A stretch of 24,767 bases of DNA from the IMG/VR virus record IMGVR_UViG_3300025141_000708, positions 1 through 24,767 of that record; one strand, written 5' to 3'. The notes beneath the pieces were generated by a model that ran no database searches, was not told the origin of the DNA, and worked only from the letters and a program-made list of their open reading frames with translations. This DNA comes from a virus. The position numbers were made by a program, and so were the translations under genes. Positions 8,001 through 15,436 of this stretch are shown one piece after another; the first letter of the stretch is position 1, and every line of letters starts with the position of its first letter.

Positions 8001-9122
8001 ATGTCTCGTGGTACGAAATTACAAGAAATGGAGCAATCTAAAACTGCTGTGAAAGCCAATGCCGCCAAAAGCGATCCCCTCCCTAAGGAAGGTAGTAATG
8101 CTGCTGGTGTCAAACCCCCTGGCAACTCACCTCCATTTGAAGATCTAGGTGGTCCTACACCTGAAAATAATAGTCCAACTGACGATTCAAATAAATTGAA
8201 GACCCCAGGTAAGACTCTTAAACAGGTTAGTGACGTAGTCACTAATAAAAAACCACCTGCTGGGAATGGGCAATCTGCTGGTACTAGCGCTACTGCTGTA
8301 AAAGTACCTGAGGAAGTGGAATCAGAAGATTCTGTAATTGAAGAATCTCCAGAAATTACTGATGAAGTAGTAACTGAAGAGGAAGTAACTGAAGAAGATT
8401 ATGACATCGAAGAAGATGTTAATGCCCTCTTTGGTGGAGAAGAACTCAGTGAAGAGTTCAAGGCAAAAGCCAAGACAATCTTTGAAGCTGCCATTGGTTC
8501 TAGGACCAGGGAAGTAAGAGAAGCACTGGAAGTCCAGTATGCTGAGAGGATTGCTGAAGCAACTGAAGATCTTGAAGTATCACTTCAAGAAAGAATTGAT
8601 TCTTATCTTGAGTATGTTGCTGAAGAATGGCTAACAGAAAATGAGCTTGCTGTAGAAGCAGGTCTCAAGACAGAAATGACAGAATCATTCCTTGGTGGAA
8701 TGAAGGATCTTTTTGAAGAACATTATGTACAAATCCCTGAAGACAAATATGATGTTATTGAGAGTATGGTAGACAAATTAGATGATATGGAAACCAAGCT
8801 CAATGAGCAAATCGAGAAGAATATCGGATTAAACAAGCGTCTCGCAGAGTCGGTTGCTGATAGTATCCTTGAATCAGTTTCTGATGGATTAGCTTCCACT
8901 CAGAAAGAGAAGCTCGCCTCACTTGCCGAAAGTGTTGAGTTTGAAAGTGAAGAAGAATATCGTGAAAAGTTGGAAACTCTGAAGGAATCATATTTCTCCA
9001 GATCTCCTGCTGCTAAGAATGACTCACAAACCCTTTCTGAGGGTGTAGATAGTACTGCTGCTCCTGTATCTGCAGGAATGGAAGCCTATCTCAAGACCTT
9101 GGGAGCATTCAAGCAAAACTGA
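8001..9122 (+). CDS. 22: Prohead scaffolding core protein gp22
   Basis: This is the major internal scaffold of the prohead, removed by gp21 before DNA packaging. From about residue 141 onward the protein matches T4 gp22: ALFGGEELSEEFKAKAKTIFEAAI (142-165), then a long helical region, YVAEEWLTENELAVEAGLK, SFLGGMKDLFEEH and STQKEKLASLAESVEF. The first 140 residues or so are an added low-complexity part: first a Pro/Ala/Asn/Lys-rich stretch (20-100), then a Glu-rich acidic stretch (103-140). This makes the protein 373 residues against 269 in T4. GGAG at 7988 sets the start at 8001. The identification is sure; the function of the extension is unknown. Confidence 0.94.
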   Translation: MSRGTKLQEMEQSKTAVKANAAKSDPLPKEGSNAAGVKPPGNSPPFEDLGGPTPENNSPTDDSNKLKTPGKTLKQVSDVVTNKKPPAGNGQSAGTSATAVKVPEEVESEDSVIEESPEITDEVVTEEEVTEEDYDIEEDVNALFGGEELSEEFKAKAKTIFEAAIGSRTREVREALEVQYAERIAEATEDLEVSLQERIDSYLEYVAEEWLTENELAVEAGLKTEMTESFLGGMKDLFEEHYVQIPEDKYDVIESMVDKLDDMETKLNEQIEKNIGLNKRLAESVADSILESVSDGLASTQKEKLASLAESVEFESEEEYREKLETLKESYFSRSPAAKNDSQTLSEGVDSTAAPVSAGMEAYLKTLGAFKQN

Positions 9123-9167
9123 ATTTAATATTAATTCAAACGTAAACTTAATTTAGGTAAAATAGCA

Positions 9168-10616
9168 ATGTTCCAATCAGAACAGTTGCAGGAAAAGTGG
9201 GCACCTCTTCTAGACTATGAAGGTCTAGATCCAATCAAAGATGCACATCGCAGAAGTGTTACTGCCGTCCTGCTAGAAAATCAAGAAAAATTCCTTAAGG
9301 AAGAATCAGCATTTAATAATGGTATCAACCTGCTAGATGAGCAGGTTGTACCAACTAACGTTGCTAACGCTGCTGGCGCTAGTGGTGGTTATGGTTCAAG
9401 TGCAGCCGCTGCTGGTCCAGTTGCTGGTTTCGACCCAGTTCTAATCTCGCTGATTAGACGTGCAATGCCAAACTTGGTCGCATATGACCTTGCTGGTGTT
9501 CAACCAATGTCCGGTCCTACTGGACTTATCTTTGCAATGAGATCTCGTTATACCAGTCAGTCTGGCAATGAGACATTCTATGATGAAGTTAACTCTGCCT
9601 TCTCTGGTCAGGATAATAATGTAGACCTGACTGCTGGATATGCAGATGGCCCAGTTGGTTTTGGTACTACCAACCAGACTGGTACTAACCCTTCAGTTCT
9701 TAACCCTGTTGGTACTGCATCCACTAACACTGGCGTCTATAACGTTGGTGAAGGTATGGCCACAGGTGATGCTGAGGCACTCCGTGGAACAGGCAACAAT
9801 GCCTTCCAACAGATGGCATTCTCTATTGAGAAAGTCACTGTTACTGCTAAGTCTAGAGCACTAAAAGCTGAGTATTCACTTGAGCTTGCCCAGGACTTGA
9901 AAGCCATCCATGGTTTGAATGCTGAAGCAGAACTTGCTAATATCCTCTCTACTGAGATCCTCGCTGAAATCAACAGAGAAGTTATTAGAACAATCTATAA
10001 GGTTGCTGAGCAAGGCGCTGTTTCTAACACTGCAACAGCTGGTATCTTTGACCTAGACATTGACTCCAATGGTAGATGGTCTGTTGAGAAGTTCAAAGGA
10101 CTTCTATTCCAGATTGAAAGAGATGCTAATGCTATCGCACAGAGAACTCGTCGCGGAAAAGGCAACATGATCCTCTGCTCTGCAGACGTTGCATCCGCAC
10201 TAACCATGGCAGGTATCCTAGACTATACTCCTGCACTCAATGCTAACCTGAATGTTGATGATGCTGGCAATACATTTGCTGGTACAATCAATGGTAAGTT
10301 CAGAGTATACATTGACCCATATGCTGCTAACCTAGGTTCTACAACTAATACTGCTACCAACTCTGGTAATCAGTACTATGTTTGTGGTTACAAAGGTTCT
10401 TCACCATATGATGCTGGTATATTCTACTGCCCATATGTTCCTCTACAAATGGTTCGTGCTGTGGGTGAAAACTCCTTCCAGCCCAAAATTGGCTTTAAGA
10501 CCAGATATGGTATTGTTGCCAACCCATTTGCTGAAGGTACAGAACAGGGTCTTGGAAGACTCAGACTTAATGCCAACCGCTACTACAGAAGAGTTGCTGT
10601 TAAGAACCTCATGTGA
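9168..10616 (+). CDS. 23: Major capsid protein gp23
   Basis: This is the major head subunit with an HK97-type fold. Its 482 residues compare with 521 in T4. Diagnostic segments include QLQEKWAPLLDYEGLDPIKD (7-26), FDPVLISLIRRAMPNLVAYDLAGVQPMSGPTGLIFAMRSRY, VTAKSRALKAEYSLELAQDLKAIHGLNAEAELANILSTEILAEINREV, and near the C-terminus QPKIGFKTRYGIVANPF. A short N-terminal propeptide is expected to be removed by gp21; candidate sites of the (L/I)xE type are near E45 and E58, undecided by eye. Codon use is more C-ending than in most neighbours, as expected for a very highly expressed gene. The Shine-Dalgarno is only AGG at 9155-9157. A strong terminator follows. The identification is secure. Confidence 0.98.
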   Translation: MFQSEQLQEKWAPLLDYEGLDPIKDAHRRSVTAVLLENQEKFLKEESAFNNGINLLDEQVVPTNVANAAGASGGYGSSAAAAGPVAGFDPVLISLIRRAMPNLVAYDLAGVQPMSGPTGLIFAMRSRYTSQSGNETFYDEVNSAFSGQDNNVDLTAGYADGPVGFGTTNQTGTNPSVLNPVGTASTNTGVYNVGEGMATGDAEALRGTGNNAFQQMAFSIEKVTVTAKSRALKAEYSLELAQDLKAIHGLNAEAELANILSTEILAEINREVIRTIYKVAEQGAVSNTATAGIFDLDIDSNGRWSVEKFKGLLFQIERDANAIAQRTRRGKGNMILCSADVASALTMAGILDYTPALNANLNVDDAGNTFAGTINGKFRVYIDPYAANLGSTTNTATNSGNQYYVCGYKGSSPYDAGIFYCPYVPLQMVRAVGENSFQPKIGFKTRYGIVANPFAEGTEQGLGRLRLNANRYYRRVAVKNLM

Positions 10617-10653
10617 TATAGATGGACATCAATGGACTGTCCATTCCATTTCA

Positions 10654-10681
10654 AAGGACTCCTTCAAGGGGTCCTTTTTTT
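10654..10681 (+). terminator. Intrinsic terminator after gp23
   Basis: AAGGACTCC (10654-10662) pairs over 9 bp, with one G-T pair, with GGGGTCCTT (10668-10676) around a TTCAA loop, and a T-run continues to 10681. Just upstream, ATGGAC occurs twice (10622, 10633) and GTCCAT once (10639), giving a second small hairpin. This ends the structural transcript. Confidence 0.9.
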
Positions 10682-10690
10682 ATGCTTTAA

Positions 10691-10698
10691 TATAAATA
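10691..10698 (+). promoter_or_regulatory. Late promoter (perfect TATAAATA) after gp23
   Basis: An exact TATAAATA lies nine bases after the terminator and 23 bases before the ATG at 10722, with the Shine-Dalgarno AAGGAG at 10702-10707. It restarts transcription for the small gene, the gp3-like gene and probably uvsY. Confidence 0.65.
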
Positions 10699-10721
10699 TA
10701 TAAGGAGACCTGCGTAGAAAA

Positions 10722-10874
10722 ATGATTTGTGGTAAAAGGATGAGTCTAGAAGACCGTCGTGCATTCAAACTTAAGATGTATAATTTTTGGCAAGATACTC
10801 TTGAGGAGCGATTGGCAGGAGTTAAAGCTGCTAAGTCTAAACTCGAAGAACAGATGTCCAGAGATGAGAACTAA
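10722..10874 (+). CDS. Small hypothetical protein, 50 residues, upstream of the gp3-like gene
   Basis: This short reading frame starts MICGKRMSLEDRRAFKLK and encodes 50 residues. It is highly charged and predicted helical, with the pattern NFWQDTLEERLAGVKAAKSKLEEQM suggesting an amphipathic or coiled-coil helix. It has a perfect late octamer and AAGGAG upstream, although the spacing from AAGGAG to the ATG at 10722 (14 bases) is long; the next ATG at 10740 would give 44 residues. Its stop overlaps the ATG of the next gene (TAATG at 10872-10876), which strongly suggests real, coupled translation. I do not recognise a family; a small structural or chaperone role is a guess. Confidence 0.7.
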   Translation: MICGKRMSLEDRRAFKLKMYNFWQDTLEERLAGVKAAKSKLEEQMSRDEN

Positions 10875-11455
10875 TGGCTTCTACCAGAATAAGACAAGAA
10901 AAAGATCCCAATAAGAAAGCTCTGAGTAATCAGATAGTAAATAGGAACTTTCTAGCGCCAACTGGATTTAAATTTCTAGTTTCTAGAGCACCTAAGATTT
11001 CTTATTTTGGAAATCAAGTGAATGTTCCTGCTCTAACCTTAGGAATTGCTAATCAACCATCTTATTTGAAGGATATTCCTAGACCTGGGGACAAGATTGA
11101 TTTTGAAGATTTGACTTTAAGATTTTTAGTTGATGAAGATTTAGAAAATTATATGGAAATTCAAAATTGGATAAGAGGAATAGGATTTCCGGAAAGTTTA
11201 GATCAAATATATGATTTTCAAAACGATGACTCTCATACAATTAAAGCAAAATATACAGAAGAAATAAATTTATTTTCTGATGGAACCTTGACTATTTTAG
11301 ATAATGTAAATCTTCCAAGATTCAAGGTTGTTTTTGATGGATTATTTCCTTATAGTTTAAGTACTTTAAATTTTGATGCTACACAAACCGACTTAGAATA
11401 CTTTACAGCAGAGGTATCTTTCAAGTATAATATATACAATATTATAAGCGCTTGA
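10874..11455 (+). CDS. 3: Tail-tube-fold protein, probable tail completion protein gp3
   Basis: This 193-residue protein lies after gp23 and before uvsY, where marine T4-like phages carry gp3, which caps the tail tube and stabilises the sheath at the head-proximal end. T4 gp3 has 176 residues. The sequence also resembles gp19 of this same phage. FKFLVSRAPKISYFGNQVNVPALTLG followed by RPGDKIDFEDLTLRFLVDEDLENYMEIQNWIRG parallels FKFLCKSAQLPGSTVPAVSVPF followed by AGDRTFDDWTITVINDENFRVRTAFEQWANG in gp19. A tube-like fold is therefore likely. Start overlap with the preceding gene (TAATG) supports the ATG at 10874. The family is well supported; the specific gp3 name rests mostly on synteny, and a tube-initiator role (gp54-like) cannot be excluded. 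Confidence 0.65.
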   Translation: MASTRIRQEKDPNKKALSNQIVNRNFLAPTGFKFLVSRAPKISYFGNQVNVPALTLGIANQPSYLKDIPRPGDKIDFEDLTLRFLVDEDLENYMEIQNWIRGIGFPESLDQIYDFQNDDSHTIKAKYTEEINLFSDGTLTILDNVNLPRFKVVFDGLFPYSLSTLNFDATQTDLEYFTAEVSFKYNIYNIISA

Positions 11456-11457
11456 CA

Positions 11458-11892
11458 ATGATCGATCTGGATCAACTCCAGAAGATGTGGGAAGAAGATG
11501 CAAAAATAGATCCTGATAATTTACATACAGAATCATTGAAGATCCCATCTCTTCATGCAAAATACTTTCAATTATATAATACTATATTCCTCCTGAGAAA
11601 GAAAGCAGAACAGCAACGTAAGAATATTCGTCATGAGCGTTATGAATATTTTTCTGGCAAATCTGACCCCGAGGTATATGTAGAGAATCCCTTTCCAAAG
11701 AAGATACGGGATAAGGATACTATGCAAAAGTATTTGGATGCAGATGAGAAACTTTCCAATACTTCATTGAAGATTGATTATTATGATACAATGTTGGTAT
11801 ACTTAGAGAGTATATTAAAAGTAATTCAAAATAGAACTTATCAAGTAAAGAATGCTATCGAATTTATGAGGTTTAATTCTGGATTGGGGTAA
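11458..11892 (+). CDS. uvsY: Recombination mediator UvsY
   Basis: This mediator loads the UvsX recombinase on gp32-covered single-stranded DNA. The ATG at 11458 gives 144 residues (T4 UvsY has 137). The in-frame TTG at 11452 is less likely because the ATG aligns the N-terminus with T4: MIDLDQLQKMWEEDAKID against MRLEDLQEELKKDVFID. The shared pattern continues with LHAKYFQLYNTIFLLRKKAEQQ, RYEYFSGKSDP (T4 DYYSGRGD), a KYLDADEKL segment (T4 VLSADKDVL) and a C-terminal QVKNAIEFMRFNSG (T4 AIKHIQDMRAFEAG). The start lies three bases after the stop of the gp3-like gene. No UvsX is in the window. The identification is strong. Confidence 0.92.
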   Translation: MIDLDQLQKMWEEDAKIDPDNLHTESLKIPSLHAKYFQLYNTIFLLRKKAEQQRKNIRHERYEYFSGKSDPEVYVENPFPKKIRDKDTMQKYLDADEKLSNTSLKIDYYDTMLVYLESILKVIQNRTYQVKNAIEFMRFNSGLG

Positions 11893-11909
11893 TAAATACT
11901 AGTACATGA

Positions 11910-13382
11910 ATGTGTGTAGTGAGTGATTTAATCATCCAAAAAGTAAACGAGGTGTATCTTAAAATAGATACTCAACCTCATATTGAATATGAATTAAGAG
12001 ATAGGTTTACTTTTGAAGTTCCTAATAAAAAATTCATGCCTCAATATAGAGGTAAGTTTTGGGACGGTTATGTTCATTTGTTTAATATGAAAACCAAGAG
12101 AATCTATGTTGGTCTTTTGGATAAAATTATAGCATTCTGCGAGAATGCTGAATATACCTATAAATTTGAAGATAATAAATTTTATGGTCTTCCTTTTGAA
12201 GTCAATGAAATGATTTCTAAGGCTGGTGTGAAAGATTATATGAAGAGTATTACCAGTTTTAAACCCAGAGATTATCAAATAGATGCTGTTTATGATGCAC
12301 TCAGATATAATAGGAAATTACTAATTTCTCCTACTGCATCTGGTAAGTCTTTAATGATCTATGCTATTACCAGATATTTTGTAGGGAGGAAGAATAAAGT
12401 TCTTTTAGTAGTTCCTACCACTTCTTTGGTGGAACAAATGTTTAAAGATTTTGAAGAATATGGATGGGATGCTAAAAATCATTGCCATAGGATATATGCT
12501 GGTAGAGAAAGGACCAATGTTAACGAAGTTACCATTACTACTTGGCAATCTGTTTATAATTTAGATAAAGGATTTTTCGAAGATTATGATGTAATAATAG
12601 GAGATGAAGCTCATTTGTTCAAGAGCAAATCACTTGTAGGGATCATGGGCATGTTGCATCATGCAAAGTATAGGTTTGGGTTCACTGGTACTTTAGATGG
12701 CACACAGACCCATAAATGGGTCTTAGAGGGTTTGTTTGGACCATCGTATCAAGTAACTCAAACTAAGGATTTAATTGAACAAGGACATCTTTCCCAGTTA
12801 GATATCCAATGCGTAGTTCTTAAATACACTCCTAAGAAGTTTGATACCTATGAAGATGAAATTCAATTTTTAATAAGTCACGAAAAAAGAAATAAATTTC
12901 TTTGCAATCTAGCATTAGATCTAAAGGGTAATACATTGATGCTTTATAGCAGAGTAGAAACTCATGGGAAGGTGCTTTATGAAATGATAAATAAAAATGT
13001 AACCCATGGAAGAAAGGTTTTTTTCATTCATGGAGGAGTTGATGCTGAAGACAGGGAATCAGTTAGAAAGATAACTGAAGAAGAAAATAATGCTATAATA
13101 GTGGCTTCTTATGGCACTTTCAGTACAGGCATCAATATTAAAAATTTGCATAATGTTATTTTCGCCTCTCCTTCCAAATCTCGTATAAGGAATTTACAGA
13201 GTATTGGAAGAGTTCTTAGAAAAGGTAAGAATAAAACCAAAGCAAAACTTTATGATATTGCTGATGATCTTACTAAAGGATCAAGAAAAAATTATACTTT
13301 GAATCATTTTATTGAAAGAGTAAAAATTTATGTACAAGAGCAATTTAACTATGAAATTACATCAATCAACATAAAAGACTAG
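11910..13382 (+). CDS. uvsW: Recombination and replication helicase UvsW
   Basis: UvsW is a superfamily 2 helicase that unwinds branched DNA and R-loops, moving T4 from origin-dependent to recombination-dependent replication. Its 490 residues compare with 503 in T4. The N-terminal domain (about 1-110) keeps the ELRDRFTFEVP..F.P..R..FWDG pattern. Helicase motifs follow in order: Walker A PTASGKS (141-147), VVPTTSLVEQM (168-178), TWQS (211-214), DEAH (232-235), FTGTLDGT near 258, VASYGTFSTGINIKNLHNVIFA near 395-415 and QSIGRVLRKGK near 435. The start at 11910 gives MCVVSDLIIQKV; the true start could be a GTG a few codons in, as no clear Shine-Dalgarno decides it. The identification is secure. 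Confidence 0.95.
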   Translation: MCVVSDLIIQKVNEVYLKIDTQPHIEYELRDRFTFEVPNKKFMPQYRGKFWDGYVHLFNMKTKRIYVGLLDKIIAFCENAEYTYKFEDNKFYGLPFEVNEMISKAGVKDYMKSITSFKPRDYQIDAVYDALRYNRKLLISPTASGKSLMIYAITRYFVGRKNKVLLVVPTTSLVEQMFKDFEEYGWDAKNHCHRIYAGRERTNVNEVTITTWQSVYNLDKGFFEDYDVIIGDEAHLFKSKSLVGIMGMLHHAKYRFGFTGTLDGTQTHKWVLEGLFGPSYQVTQTKDLIEQGHLSQLDIQCVVLKYTPKKFDTYEDEIQFLISHEKRNKFLCNLALDLKGNTLMLYSRVETHGKVLYEMINKNVTHGRKVFFIHGGVDAEDRESVRKITEEENNAIIVASYGTFSTGINIKNLHNVIFASPSKSRIRNLQSIGRVLRKGKNKTKAKLYDIADDLTKGSRKNYTLNHFIERVKIYVQEQFNYEITSINIKD

Positions 13383-13397
13383 AAAAGGAGAATCTGG

Positions 13398-13787
13398 ATG
13401 ATAGAAGACGATTTTTATGCAACGCTTAAATTAAAATATAGTGGAGAAGAAATATTTGCTAAAGTAGCAGCATCTGATGAGGAGGATAGAACCATGTTGC
13501 TAGTTTCTAATCCGGTAGTTATAGAAGAAGTTAAAATGAGAAATCAATGTATGGGATATAAATTTGAACCCTGGATCAAAACTTCTTCAGAAGATATGTA
13601 TATTATGAATCTAGATGATATCTTAACGATGTCTGAATCAGAAGATATAGAGATGATTAATTATTATCAAGATTTTATCCAAAAATCTAACAAGAAGAAT
13701 CGTACTAAGATGTCTAAAAAAATGGGATATATCGGTAATGTGAATGAAGCAAAAGGAATGTTAGAAAAGATTTATAATAATAAGTAG
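13398..13787 (+). CDS. Conserved-looking hypothetical protein with possible Sm-like N-terminal domain
   Basis: This 129-residue protein lies between uvsW and gp55. The first 75 residues look like a small beta barrel: FYATLKLKYSGEEIFAKVAAS, TMLLVSNPVVIEEV, YKFEPWI and MYIMNLDDILTMSE. That order, with a gEEI turn between the first two strands, is reminiscent of Sm-like proteins of phages. The rest is helical and basic (NKKNRTKMSKKMG). An excellent Shine-Dalgarno, AAGGAGA at 13385-13391, fixes the start at 13398. It is probably transcribed with uvsW. The 102-base gap after it holds the promoter for gp55. The Sm-like assignment is inference from pattern; an RNA-binding or transcription-related role is possible but not shown. 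Confidence 0.75.
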   Translation: MIEDDFYATLKLKYSGEEIFAKVAASDEEDRTMLLVSNPVVIEEVKMRNQCMGYKFEPWIKTSSEDMYIMNLDDILTMSESEDIEMINYYQDFIQKSNKKNRTKMSKKMGYIGNVNEAKGMLEKIYNNK

Positions 13788-13836
13788 TAAATTCCTTCCA
13801 TCCTTAACAAACCTATTCTACATATATTTCATATAC

Positions 13837-13866
13837 TTGTCAACTAGGTAGATTGTCTGCTATAAT
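13837..13866 (+). promoter_or_regulatory. Sigma70-type promoter with extended -10, driving gp55
   Basis: The -35 is TTGTCA at 13837-13842 (one mismatch to TTGACA). An 18-base spacer follows, then TGC at 13858-13860 and a perfect -10 TATAAT at 13861-13866. Initiation is expected near 13873, giving a leader of under 20 bases with AAGGA at 13879-13883. This is the only strong host-type promoter I see in the window. It would let host RNA polymerase make gp55 and the downstream recombination genes before late transcription starts. Confidence 0.85.
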
Positions 13867-13889
13867 CTATTTAAAGATAAGGATATATT

Positions 13890-14396
13890 ATGCCTTTTAC
13901 CCCTGCTTATGGGACAATGAAGAGAACTCCTAAGAGATCCGAGCATTATGTTAATAATAAAGAGTTCTTGGCTGCCCTAGAGAATTATTTTGCTGAGGTG
14001 GAAAGGGCTGCATTGAATGATAAACCTAAACCTCAAATACCTAGGTATATTGGTGAATGTTTTTTAAAGATTGCTAACCATCTATCATATAAGCCAAACT
14101 TTGTGAATTATATGTTTAAGGATGATATGATATGTGATGGTATTGAAAATTGTGTGAGATATATTGCTAATTTTAATCCAGAGAAATCTAAAAACCCCTT
14201 TGCTTATTTTACTCAAATAATTTATTATGCTTTCCTTAGAAGGATTTCGCAAGAGAAAAAGCAATTAGAAATTAAGAATAAGATTTTAGAAAAGACTAAT
14301 TTTGATGAAGTCTTTGATGCTAATGATATGGATAGTGCTAATTATTCAGAGTATAACTCTATCAAAGATAGCGTGCATTCTAAATTGAGAAATTAA
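13890..14396 (+). CDS. 55: Late-transcription sigma factor gp55
   Basis: gp55 is the small sigma factor that redirects host RNA polymerase to late promoters. Its 168 residues compare with 185 in T4. The match covers HYVNNKEFLAALENYF (19-34; T4 YNYVNNKELLQAIIDW), MICDGIENCVRYIANFNPEKSKNPFAYFTQIIYYAFLRRISQEKKQ (T4 [46 protein letters not shown]). In T4 the extreme C-terminus carries the clamp-binding peptide SLDFLYE; here the protein ends in SIKDSVHSKLRN with no such motif. The start at 13890 follows AAGGA; a second ATG lies at codon 10. The stop overlaps the gp47 start (TAATG). The identification is strong. Confidence 0.92.
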   Translation: MPFTPAYGTMKRTPKRSEHYVNNKEFLAALENYFAEVERAALNDKPKPQIPRYIGECFLKIANHLSYKPNFVNYMFKDDMICDGIENCVRYIANFNPEKSKNPFAYFTQIIYYAFLRRISQEKKQLEIKNKILEKTNFDEVFDANDMDSANYSEYNSIKDSVHSKLRN

Positions 14397-15436
14397 TGCG
14401 TGTAGCTATTATTACGGATACTCATTTCGGAGCAAGAAAGGGTTCACAACTCTTTCATGATTATTTTGAGAACTTTTATCAGGACGTCTTTTTTCCGGTA
14501 TTGATTGGAGAGGAGATTGATACTGTAATTCATATGGGGGATGCTTTTGATAGTAGACGTGGGGTTGAATTTAAGTCTTTAGATTGGGCAAAGAGAGTAG
14601 TATTTAATCCTCTCAAAGAACAAGGGATTACTATGCATTTAATGGTTGGAAACCATGATGCTTATTATAAAAATACTAATGAAATAAATTCTGTTGATTT
14701 ATTATTAAGAGAATATGATAATATTATTCCATATTCTGTTTCTACAGAAGTTAAGATTGGTGGTTTAGATATTCTTTTTGTTCCGTGGATAACAGAAGAA
14801 AATAAGAAATATACTTTTGAGTGTTTGAAGAAGACTAATTGTGAAGTAGTGATGGGTCATCTTGAGTTAAATGGGTTTAAAGCAACTCAAGGACATATGA
14901 TGGAAGATGGCACATCTGTGTCTGAGTTTGAAAGGTTTAAAAGAGTTTACTCCGGACATTTTCATTGTAGATCAAATAGGAATGGGATATATTATTTGGG
15001 GAATCCTTATGAAATGTTTTGGAATGATGCTGCAGATACAAGAGGATTTCATATTTTTGATACTGAGACATTAGAGCATACTCCAGTTAATAATCCTTAT
15101 AGGATGTTTTATAAAATTTATTATGATGATACTCCTCATCAAACCTTTGATACTAGACAATATGAGAATAAAATTGTTAAAGTAATTGTGCGTCAGAAGA
15201 CAAGTCCTATTAAGTTTGAGAAGTTTATTGATAAATTATTATCTTCTGGTGTTGCTGATTTAAAAATTGTTGAAAATTTTCAACTCATAGAATCGGGAGA
15301 TTTTGAAATAGAAGAATCAGAAAATACACTTTCTATTCTTGATAGATATATTGAAGAATCTGAAACAGAATTAGATAAGTCAACTATACAAAGTTTGATA
15401 AGAAAAATTTATCAAGAATCTTGTGAGATTGTGTAA
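14396..15436 (+). CDS. 47: Recombination endonuclease subunit gp47 (Mre11-like)
   Basis: gp47 is the nuclease subunit of the gp46/gp47 complex, which resects DNA ends for recombination-dependent replication. Its 346 residues compare with 339 in T4. The metallophosphoesterase motifs of Mre11 are present in order: DTHFG (8-12), GDAFDSR (48-54), GNHD (about 85-88), the GH of VMGHLE (about 159-160) and the GHFH motif (about 188-191). The C-terminal 100 residues form the usual capping/binding domain and end acidic. The start overlaps the gp55 stop, and the stop overlaps the next start (both TAATG), indicating a coupled operon. The identification is secure. Confidence 0.96.
   Translation: MRVAIITDTHFGARKGSQLFHDYFENFYQDVFFPVLIGEEIDTVIHMGDAFDSRRGVEFKSLDWAKRVVFNPLKEQGITMHLMVGNHDAYYKNTNEINSVDLLLREYDNIIPYSVSTEVKIGGLDILFVPWITEENKKYTFECLKKTNCEVVMGHLELNGFKATQGHMMEDGTSVSEFERFKRVYSGHFHCRSNRNGIYYLGNPYEMFWNDAADTRGFHIFDTETLEHTPVNNPYRMFYKIYYDDTPHQTFDTRQYENKIVKVIVRQKTSPIKFEKFIDKLLSSGVADLKIVENFQLIESGDFEIEESENTLSILDRYIEESETELDKSTIQSLIRKIYQESCEIV

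Noticed and set aside
9120-9138. AT-rich hairpin between gp22 and gp23 as a terminator
   Set aside because: Only a 6-bp AT-rich stem with no T-run after it, and gp23 needs transcription through it.
10622-10644. ATGGAC/GTCCAT repeats as an attachment or operator site
   Set aside because: Six-base repeats just ahead of a terminator are too short to support this; a minor accessory hairpin is enough.
11452-11457. TTG start for uvsY at 11452
   Set aside because: It overlaps the previous stop and has no Shine-Dalgarno; ATG at 11458 matches the T4 N-terminus better.
11891-11898. AATAAATA as a late promoter for uvsW
   Set aside because: It is only 11 bases before the chosen start, so the expected transcript would be almost leaderless; a chance match at an AT-rich stop codon is likelier.
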